The notes under the pieces were generated by a model. The model did no database searches and was not told where the DNA came from. It saw only the letters and a list, made by a program, of their open reading frames with translations. Shown here one piece after another: positions 1-5,003 of a stretch of 5,003 bases of DNA (its first letter is position 1; the number at the start of each line of letters is the position of its first letter). The position numbers and the translations under genes were made by a program. Source of the DNA: Cytophagales bacterium. Lineage in GTDB: Bacteria; Bacteroidota; Bacteroidia; Cytophagales; Cytophagaceae. The stretch lies in contig JANYCO010000631.1 of NCBI GenBank assembly GCA_025360235.1, forward strand, positions 1 through 5,003. Direction: 5' to 3'.

Positions 1-1042
1 GATAAGAAGAGATCAAGGCTGTAGTAAATACTTTTTTTGATAAGACCTGTCCAGTTTTACTGACTTTATGTATAACAAAATCAAGTAAATTTGAAACTCC
101 ATTATCCGTAAGAACAATATAAGAAGTATCTTTTAATTCAACTACAGTAGAAGTGTAACTTACAGATTTCAAATCAACAAGCCATTTAATGTTAAATAAG
201 GTATCCAACAAAACAACTCCTACACTTCTGCCTAATGATGTCCCACCTCTAACCTGCACTGAATCTAACCTCACAACAAGTAAATAATCCCCTGTAGCAG
301 TTTGAATCAAATCATCATATCCAGAAATTATTTCATCACCAATTGCTGATTTAGCTATCAAGTATTTAGACCGAATAGTATCTCCTTCAGGAGTTAATTC
401 CAAAAAATATTGATGATAAGTACGTAGTGGTTTATAACCATCCCCAGCACTTCCATATAATATATAATTTCCTTTCTGGTTAACTAATACACTACCAGTA
501 TATGTATCATCCTTGTATGTTTTGTACCAAAGCTTTTTACCTGAACTATCCAATTTCATTAAAGATAGCTTATAATTATTAGAACTGTTTATCATTCCAG
601 AACCCAAGAAACCTCCATCTGCTAGTATTGCTCCACCACATAACTCATTTTCTTTTCCTGAGATACCATAATTCCAAGAGGATAAAACATTTCCATTATT
701 ATCTAATTTTTCAAAAAAGAAATTACACAATCCATTCGATTTTTTTCCTCCAAAATGAACGAACCTTCCTTGAGGTAAATGCTGCATAAATTCTTCATTA
801 GTACAAGCATTCACACTTTTATCCTTTTTCCATAATGTATCTCCATTCAGTTTTGCTCTAACAAAATATGACTTTGGGTATGTTGATCCACAAAAAACAA
901 AAGTAGAATCCGAATCCCTGTCTACTGAATTTATAGATTCATCACTTGAGGTATAATCAATGAGTTTCTCCCATATAATAGTCTGAGAGAATCCATTAAA
1001 AGAAAACAGCAATAAACTGATATATATAAAATATTTGAACAT
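1..1042 (-). CDS. Exported beta-propeller-like protein (3' end outside window)
   Basis: The frame opens with ATG at 1042-1040 and stays open for 347 codons to the left edge, so the C-terminus is missing. Residues 1-19 form a signal peptide (MFKYFIYISLLLFSFNGFS), probably cut before Q20. The mature part repeats a two-strand pattern: a 'dG-hydrophobic-G' strand (for example QGRFVHFGG, ADGGFLGSG, QKGNYILYGS) followed about 15 residues later by a 'KLDxxGxxLW' type strand (KLNGDTLWKK, KLDNNGNVLSSW, KLDSSGKKLWYK, LTPEGDTIRSK). This resembles the propeller repeats common in exported Bacteroidota proteins, many of which end in a T9SS sorting domain; whether this one does cannot be seen. There are four cysteines (51, 80, 106, 135) and no lipobox cysteine after the signal peptide, so it is not a lipoprotein. 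Function unknown; a binding or surface role is inferred. It starts 5 bases after the large gene and is probably co-transcribed with it. Confidence 0.88.
   Translation of the reverse strand, partial: MFKYFIYISLLLFSFNGFSQTIIWEKLIDYTSSDESINSVDRDSDSTFVFCGSTYPKSYFVRAKLNGDTLWKKDKSVNACTNEEFMQHLPQGRFVHFGGKKSNGLCNFFFEKLDNNGNVLSSWNYGISGKENELCGGAILADGGFLGSGMINSSNNYKLSLMKLDSSGKKLWYKTYKDDTYTGSVLVNQKGNYILYGSAGDGYKPLRTYHQYFLELTPEGDTIRSKYLIAKSAIGDEIISGYDDLIQTATGDYLLVVRLDSVQVRGGTSLGRSVGVVLLDTLFNIKWLVDLKSVSYTSTVVELKDTSYIVLTDNGVSNLLDFVIHKVSKTGQVLSKKVFTTALISSY
32..909 (-). repeat. Degenerate beta-propeller repeat array, at least six units
   Basis: Within the second protein, equivalent strands centre near residues 62, 110, 160, 214, 276 and 323, a spacing of about 47 to 62 residues. 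Each unit pairs a 'G-aromatic/aliphatic-G' strand with a 'K-L-D-x-x-G-x-x-L-W-x-K' strand. Units 1 to 4 match clearly; the last two (VVLLDTLFNIKW and IHKVSKTGQVLSKK) are weaker. The repeats are visible in protein only; no DNA-level duplication was noticed. The spacing suits six- to eight-bladed propellers, but the blade number cannot be fixed because the gene leaves the window. Confidence 0.65.
986..1042 (-). other. Sec signal peptide with predicted cleavage before Gln20
   Basis: The first 19 residues have a short basic start (Lys3), a hydrophobic core rich in Ile, Leu and Phe (residues 5-15) and a small-residue end GFS, followed by Gln20. Signal peptidase I cleavage between Ser19 and Gln20 would leave an N-terminal glutamine, which in Bacteroidota is commonly cyclised to pyroglutamate (the Bacteroidetes Q-rule). 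This also supports ATG 1042 as the true start. Confidence 0.85.
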
Positions 1043-1047
1043 TAAAT
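1043..1047 (-). other. Five-base intergenic junction, no Shine-Dalgarno site
   Basis: Reading the minus strand, the stop TAA of the large gene is followed by ATTTA and then the ATG of the propeller gene. The stretch before the ATG (AAAATAAATTTA) is A/T only, with no AGGAG-like site at a usable distance. A/T-rich leaders without Shine-Dalgarno sequences are usual in Bacteroidota. There is no room for a terminator or a separate promoter, so the two genes probably form an operon, possibly with coupled translation. Confidence 0.75.
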
Positions 1048-4000
1048 TTATTTTACAACCACCATTCGTTTAACATCTTGGTTTACACCATCTACAACGA
1101 GTATATACGTATAAATCCCGGAAGGTAACCCATTGAGATTAACTGTTATAACCTTGTAACCTGCTTTTGATAATACAATTCGTTTAACCTCATAACCATC
1201 CACTATATTCTGAATGACAATATAGCTATTTTCAAGGGTTGTATTCTCATCCTTTGGAATAAAATATGGAATAAGCGTTTCGTTTTCAGCAGGATTTGGA
1301 ATATTCTGACTAAGCTGTGCTCCTTGTTGATTTTGTCTTGTACCTGTTTGATCTTCCGAACCTCTTTTCAAAAATCTATCTCTTTTCTTTTTACAATCAT
1401 GACCACAATCAGAAAGGTGCCTAACATTAGAAACTGTAGAATCAGAACCAATATTACAAACATATTCAGGATAATGACTTTTCAGTTTCATACATACTAT
1501 TTCAGAAAGAGAAGTTTCCGAATAAGCAATATTTGCAAGATCGGCACTGTCTTGTGGATTCAAGGTAAAATAAGGTAAAACAAAAGAACGATGTGTTGTA
1601 TCACAGGTCTGCCTGCACTTATATTCAAAATATTTCGCTCGGGCTTCTATTTCCTTATCGCCTGCATTATTGAAGACTACTTTTTTCTTAACTACGTGTG
1701 CATGATTGCACTGGCCTTTGTCATGATAATTGTTCATAAGATACAAACCAAAGGTATTGTATGCTTCAATATTGCAACCTAAAAGACTGTCTGTATAGCT
1801 TTCCAATTCAGTGAATTTATTGTTTTCTATATGGTAGTTCAGAATTTCGTTTTGCCATTCTTTCATTCTCCGGAAATCTCCCAACTGGAATCTCAAACTG
1901 TCCATAATGGCTGATACAGAATCCTGCATATTCAAAGGATTAACAGCGGCAATCCTACTTACTCCAGAAGGTCCTTTGCATGTATTTCCAGTCGGATTGA
2001 TTCCAGTATTTATATTTCCATTTGGAAGAGATGCAGGAGAATTACCAAATGCAGAAGTGGTCACTTTAAAATTTTCATCTGCTGATTTATATCTATAATA
2101 TTTAAAATTATTGTATTCTGGATTTGGTCCATTATATTCAAATGGTCTTCCGATATTAAAGAAAGCATTCCCATTAGGAGGTGGCTCAGAACCTCCTCCG
2201 CCCATTCCTCCCAGACTCTGTAAGTAAGCATTTGGCGCAACATAGATTCCATAATTTTTCCCAGTCAATCCTGTATTGTCAAAGGTGTTGCATCTTATGT
2301 TTAGAGTAAAAGGTAAAAAATCAAAGCGTTTTATTTCTATACTCTTTCGGGCATTTGTAATGATATTGCTACTTATACCATTACCAAAAGAACCAATCAA
2401 ATAAGATCGGATCCCTACATTTGTTCCTGTAATAACGTTTCCGGTTATATACGAATTTAATTCTGAGATTAGTATTCCGACCTCATCTGTTGTAGAAGTA
2501 GCCGTTTTCAAATTAGCATTAATCACATTATTTCTGAAAATTATATTTTCTCCTAAAGAAACACCAACCCTACTTCCTGCCCCGGAAGCACCATTACTAA
2601 AGGCTGTATTAAGATTGATGGTGTTATTTATTATCATTGAAGAATCAGGGAAAGGACTGTTCCTTGGATCTGTAGCTACCACTCCTGTTTGAAACGAGTT
2701 TAAAGTATTATTCTTAAATATAACAATTGCATTCAAGGATGTAAAAGCTGTATTAGATCCAGTAATTGTATTGTTCTTAATTTCAGAATTTCTGAAATCC
2801 CCTTTCACAACAGTAAGTGCTGCTTTGGTGTAATAACTTCCATACTGATTTATTCCAGTATTGGGTTTTTTCCAAACAGTTGGGTTAGTAATAAAGGTAT
2901 TGTTCTTAATAAATGAATTTGTTCCAAGGGTTCCATTCGCATTATTGACATATAAATGCTGGGTAAAATTATTGGCAAATCTACTTGAACTGATTGCTAC
3001 GGTTCCTTTAGCCACAAGTGAAGGGGATTTATCCATATCGAAAACACCAAACATACTGTTGCTTACCTCACTGTTATTCATCGTAATACTTGTTGGAGAA
3101 GTATTATCCATCGCTATTCCTTCCCACATTGAAGAACAATAGGAAGTAATTGTAGCGTTATTCATTACTAAAGTTGCATTAACCAAAGTAATTCTGTATC
3201 CAATCAACGCTGTACCACAAGGTAATTCAGTGAAAGCTGTTTTCAATATGCCATCTACGTTGAAACGGGTTCCGTTCGTAAGGGTAAATGTTCCATTCTG
3301 GAAAATAAGATTTCCTTTTACATTATAATCGCCAGAGAAATTTTTATTCCCAGTAAATATTGTTATAGTAGAGGGATTTCCTAATGTTTTTGCAGTTGAA
3401 GGAGTAACCCAGTTTGCAGGTAATGCACAACTACATGTTGTGATAGGAATACAAACGCTGTATACAGATGGGTTACATCCATTATTATCATTTACTGTAA
3501 GTTTCGCAGTAAGATTTCCTGCACTGGAATAAGTAACATTAGGAGGATTTATTCCATTAAAGGTATGAGGAGTTGCTCCTGCTCCAAAATTCCAATTATA
3601 AGTAGCACCCGGAACAGCATTTAAAGTTGTATTAATAAAAGTCATTGGATTACTTACACAAAAAGCTCCTTCGGCAAAAAATTGAGCATGAAGTTGCAAA
3701 GCAGGATTTTGAGTAATTTGTGTGATAGCCGAAGTATTTGCACAAAGCGTTAAAGTATTTGTTACTGTTACAGAATAATCGCCGGGGATAAAGGTTGTAT
3801 AAGTATTTGATGTTGCTAAAGGTATTGGTGTTCCGTTAAGATTCCATTGATACGTCAATCCCGCTCCAAATGTGGTTGAAAGCGTAGTACTCTTCCCAAT
3901 ACAGAGATCAATTGGCCCTGGAGTTATAGAAGGAGGTGTGCCAGATAACATTGTTACGTTCACAGTATCCCTACCCACACAACTCCCAGCAGTAGCCGTC

Positions 4001-5003
4001 ACCACATAAGAAGTAGCAACCACTGGCGAAACAGTAGGATTAGAAACTGCACTGGTAAATCCTGCCGGAATACTTACCCAGCTGTAACTCGTCCCTGTAA
4101 CTCCTGAAATAGTTGTAGCCACTAACCCCACAGAATTCCCCGAACAAATACTTTTATCAGACCCTGCATTAACTGAAACATCGTTAAGTGTTACCACTAT
4201 TGTATCGAGATTCACACACGTGTTGGTATCAGTCACTTTTAGATAATAAGTATTGGACTTTGTTACCGACAAGTTAGGATTAGCAATAGTCGTACTGCTC
4301 ATACCTACTGTAGAGAGAGGAGCAGAAGTCCATTGGTAAACATTAGTCGGAACAGGACTTGCACCAAGATAAATAATGTCTGGTCTGCAAAGGGCAGTAT
4401 CCTTTCCCGCAAATGCCACAGGCAAGGTCTTTCCTTTTACCACCAACGGTTTCATAAGTTTGGTATCCCCGACGGGTCTTCCGCAATAGGTAACTCCCGA
4501 TACCACAAATTGGATGTCTTCCCTTTTGAATCCACAGAAAACTTTAAAACGCAGGTTTACTTCTGCCTGTAAGTAACTATTACCCAGTGAAGCATCAAGT
4601 CCTTTTTCAATAAAGGGTTTGCTCAATGATACTCCATTAGAATCTAACCCCAGCGAATCCAGATACCAGACTACTGAATCAGGTTTTTCAGAATATGGAG
4701 TAATGTTTACAAAAGAAGCACTACTGGTAGTATCACCCGGAAACTGGAGGAAAGAACTGTTGTATTTCAAGACATTACCAGGAGGAAGCAGGGCTTTGAT
4801 TTTTACATCATAAATGGCACCAATACCCGTCGCTGCTATTACCATACGGTAATCGAGGGTATCCAGAAAACTTACGGTGTCCTGAACGGAAGCTACCCCT
4901 ATTTTTAGTCCTGCGTCAGGGGAATTGACATGATAGAGCACCGTATCCGCATTACAGGCATTGGCTATACTGTCCGGGTAACCTCCGCAACCCCAACCGT
5001 AAA
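1048..5003 (-). CDS. Giant T9SS-secreted surface protein with Ig/PKD-like repeats and beta-helix (5' end outside window)
   Basis: Residues are numbered here from the GTG codon at 4941; 20 more in-frame residues (ending CNADT) run to the window edge without a stop, so this GTG is not the start and no signal peptide is visible. Domain order: beta-rich region to residue 173; three Ig-like repeats (174-413); a PKD-like domain (416-500) with YNWNFG and a VTYSSAGNLTAKLTV strand; a right-handed beta-helix (about 540-900); a Gly/Pro loop (911-924); a helical cysteine-rich module (1002-1190); a Q-rich linker; and a type A sorting domain (1212-1297) ending KRMVVVK. Proteins of this build are exported by Sec, then by T9SS through the outer membrane. 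The role is inferred to be surface adhesion or matrix binding; no catalytic motif was recognised, though the beta-helix could in principle bind or cleave polysaccharide. The TAA stop at 1050-1048 lies 5 bases before the next gene. Confidence 0.93.
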   Translation of the reverse strand, partial: YGWGCGGYPDSIANACNADTVLYHVNSPDAGLKIGVASVQDTVSFLDTLDYRMVIAATGIGAIYDVKIKALLPPGNVLKYNSSFLQFPGDTTSSASFVNITPYSEKPDSVVWYLDSLGLDSNGVSLSKPFIEKGLDASLGNSYLQAEVNLRFKVFCGFKREDIQFVVSGVTYCGRPVGDTKLMKPLVVKGKTLPVAFAGKDTALCRPDIIYLGASPVPTNVYQWTSAPLSTVGMSSTTIANPNLSVTKSNTYYLKVTDTNTCVNLDTIVVTLNDVSVNAGSDKSICSGNSVGLVATTISGVTGTSYSWVSIPAGFTSAVSNPTVSPVVATSYVVTATAGSCVGRDTVNVTMLSGTPPSITPGPIDLCIGKSTTLSTTFGAGLTYQWNLNGTPIPLATSNTYTTFIPGDYSVTVTNTLTLCANTSAITQITQNPALQLHAQFFAEGAFCVSNPMTFINTTLNAVPGATYNWNFGAGATPHTFNGINPPNVTYSSAGNLTAKLTVNDNNGCNPSVYSVCIPITTCSCALPANWVTPSTAKTLGNPSTITIFTGNKNFSGDYNVKGNLIFQNGTFTLTNGTRFNVDGILKTAFTELPCGTALIGYRITLVNATLVMNNATITSYCSSMWEGIAMDNTSPTSITMNNSEVSNSMFGVFDMDKSPSLVAKGTVAISSSRFANNFTQHLYVNNANGTLGTNSFIKNNTFITNPTVWKKPNTGINQYGSYYTKAALTVVKGDFRNSEIKNNTITGSNTAFTSLNAIVIFKNNTLNSFQTGVVATDPRNSPFPDSSMIINNTINLNTAFSNGASGAGSRVGVSLGENIIFRNNVINANLKTATSTTDEVGILISELNSYITGNVITGTNVGIRSYLIGSFGNGISSNIITNARKSIEIKRFDFLPFTLNIRCNTFDNTGLTGKNYGIYVAPNAYLQSLGGMGGGGSEPPPNGNAFFNIGRPFEYNGPNPEYNNFKYYRYKSADENFKVTTSAFGNSPASLPNGNINTGINPTGNTCKGPSGVSRIAAVNPLNMQDSVSAIMDSLRFQLGDFRRMKEWQNEILNYHIENNKFTELESYTDSLLGCNIEAYNTFGLYLMNNYHDKGQCNHAHVVKKKVVFNNAGDKEIEARAKYFEYKCRQTCDTTHRSFVLPYFTLNPQDSADLANIAYSETSLSEIVCMKLKSHYPEYVCNIGSDSTVSNVRHLSDCGHDCKKKRDRFLKRGSEDQTGTRQNQQGAQLSQNIPNPAENETLIPYFIPKDENTTLENSYIVIQNIVDGYEVKRIVLSKAGYKVITVNLNGLPSGIYTYILVVDGVNQDVKRMVVVK
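1051..1308 (-). other. T9SS type A C-terminal sorting domain
   Basis: The last 86 residues begin with the hallmark LSQNIPNPAENETLIPYFIP, continue with beta strands (YIVIQNIVDG, KVITVNLNGL), then carry the SGIYTYILVVDG motif and end in KRMVVVK. This matches the type A sorting domain that directs proteins through the type IX secretion system of Bacteroidota, after which the domain is normally removed by the sortase-like PorU and the cargo is anchored or released. A Q-rich low-complexity linker (residues 1193-1211) precedes it. Confidence 0.93.
1372..1938 (-). other. Helical cysteine-rich module before the sorting domain
   Basis: Residues 1002-1190 change character from beta to alpha: long amphipathic stretches (for example SAIMDSLRFQLGDFRRMKEW and IEARAKYFEYKC), charged residues, and eight cysteines at 1056, 1078, 1109, 1113, 1150, 1162, 1179 and 1183. 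A segment reading LNPQDSADLANIAYSETSLSEIVC resembles a helical 'L-x-x-x-D-x-x-x-L-x-x-I-A' region that often follows beta-helices in this type of Bacteroidota protein (from memory). The even cysteine number suits disulfides outside the cytoplasm. No named domain was recognised and the function is unknown. Confidence 0.6.
2176..2197. repeat. Short perfect inverted repeat, 7-bp arms and 8-base loop
   Basis: AGGAGGT at 2176-2182 and ACCTCCT at 2191-2197 are perfect inverted copies separated by GGCTCAGA. It lies inside the large gene and encodes part of the Gly/Pro loop (GGGGSEPPPNG) after the beta-helix, where Gly codons GGA/GGT and Pro codons CCA/CCT are naturally complementary. It is therefore most likely a by-product of the peptide sequence. 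It is not followed by a T-tract, so it is not a terminator. Confidence 0.55.
2242..3324 (-). repeat. Right-handed parallel beta-helix (PbH1-type repeats)
   Basis: Residues about 540-900 carry roughly twelve turns with the pattern hydrophobic-x-hydrophobic-x-N-N-x-hydrophobic. Clear examples are LVMNNATI, ITMNNSEV, SFIKNNTF, EIKNNTI, IFKNNTL, IINNTI, IFRNNVI, YITGNVI, GISSNII and IRCNTF. The recurring asparagine falls at residues 595, 623, 681, 724, 745, 773, 805, 835, 859 and 885, mostly 21 to 32 apart, as expected for a stacked asparagine ladder. The fold occurs in polysaccharide-binding or -cleaving proteins and in adhesins; no lyase catalytic set was recognised. Confidence 0.8.
3442..4422 (-). 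repeat. Three Ig-like repeats and one PKD-like domain
   Basis: Four tandem beta-sandwich units of about 80 residues each: 174-254, 255-334, 335-413 and 416-500. Each begins near a cysteine (AGKDTALC, AGSDKSIC, PGPIDLC, AEGAFC), has a central tryptophan strand (VYQWTS, SYSWVS, TYQWNL, YNWNFG) and ends with a Y-x-V/L-x-V-T-type strand followed by a second cysteine. The fourth unit has the aromatic-x-W-x-F-G turn and the 'YxxxGxxxxxLTV' strand of PKD domains. Such repeats usually act as stalks or adhesive modules on the cell surface. Confidence 0.8.
4423..5003 (-). other. N-terminal beta-rich region of the large protein
   Basis: About 190 residues upstream of the Ig-like repeats, from the window edge to residue 173. 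The visible start (YGWGCGG, then a second cysteine in NACNADT) resembles the 'WGC...C' connector found in some large Bacteroidota surface proteins (recalled, not checked). It is followed by alternating hydrophobic strands such as YDVKIKALLPPG, and a closing segment with two cysteines (VFCG at residue 136, TYCG at 153). It may be a DUF11-like or other beta-sandwich stalk domain. It continues beyond the window. Confidence 0.5.

Noticed and set aside
1019..1036. TATATATAAAATATTT run resembling a promoter for the propeller gene
   Set aside because: It lies inside the signal-peptide coding sequence (FKYFIYI), after the start codon, and the gene is only 5 bases from the one upstream, so an operon explains expression better.
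2176..2197. Inverted repeat as a terminator, or AGGAGGT as a ribosome binding site
   Set aside because: No T-tract follows on either strand, it sits within a long coding frame, no well-spaced start codon follows, and Bacteroidota rarely use Shine-Dalgarno sites.
2061..2252. Minus-strand 63-codon frame offset within the large gene
   Set aside because: It overlaps the main frame where that frame is clearly coding (end of beta-helix and Gly/Pro loop) and has no plausible product; no sign of programmed frameshifting was seen.
1324..4813. Plus-strand open frames of 63 to 93 codons (for example 1324-1578, 2861-3142, 4333-4572)
   Set aside because: All lie opposite the large gene, show no recognisable domains, and look like antisense shadows of its codon pattern.
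4939..4941. GTG codon as the start of the large gene
   Set aside because: The frame is open for 20 more codons to the window edge, the residues after the GTG form no signal peptide, and the upstream residues look like ordinary domain sequence. A T9SS cargo must have an N-terminal signal, so the start lies outside.
1..5003. Tandem motifs as a CRISPR array or mobile element
   Set aside because: The repeats are degenerate protein repeats read in one frame; there are no constant direct repeats with unique spacers, and no transposase or terminal inverted repeats.

Overview
The window is coding from end to end, all on the minus strand. It holds parts of two large secreted-protein genes of a Bacteroidota bacterium. 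The phylum call rests on three sequence signs. The larger protein ends in a type IX secretion system (T9SS) type A sorting domain. The second protein begins with a signal peptide whose predicted cut falls just before a glutamine (the Bacteroidetes 'Q-rule'). Neither visible gene junction nor start shows a Shine-Dalgarno site. Base composition is AT-rich. The protein architecture (Ig/PKD-like repeats, beta-helix, sorting tail) is typical of environmental Chitinophagales/Flavobacteriales-type genomes, but the family cannot be fixed from this sequence.

Layout in transcription order (right to left). Positions 5003-1048 encode a giant cell-surface or secreted protein that is already open at the window edge, so its true start and signal peptide lie outside. 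At least 1317 residues are visible: an N-terminal beta-rich region (5003-4423); three Ig-like repeats and one PKD-like domain, each with one cysteine pair (4422-3442); a right-handed parallel beta-helix with an asparagine ladder (about 3324-2242); a Gly/Pro-rich loop (2211-2170); a helical, cysteine-rich module (about 1938-1372); a Gln-rich linker; and the T9SS sorting domain (1308-1051). After a 5-base gap, positions 1042-1 encode the first 347 residues of a second exported protein. It has a clear signal peptide and at least six beta-propeller-like repeats, and it runs off the left edge.

The two genes almost certainly share a transcript. The larger product is expected to be exported by Sec, passed across the outer membrane by T9SS, and anchored or released after removal of the C-terminal domain, probably as an adhesin or matrix-type surface protein. 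The second is exported by Sec and may also carry a T9SS tail beyond the window. No enzyme active site, RNA gene, mobile element, CRISPR array, promoter or terminator was seen. The region is ordinary for this phylum; the most notable points are the long mosaic architecture, the cysteine-rich helical module and the GC shift across the large gene.
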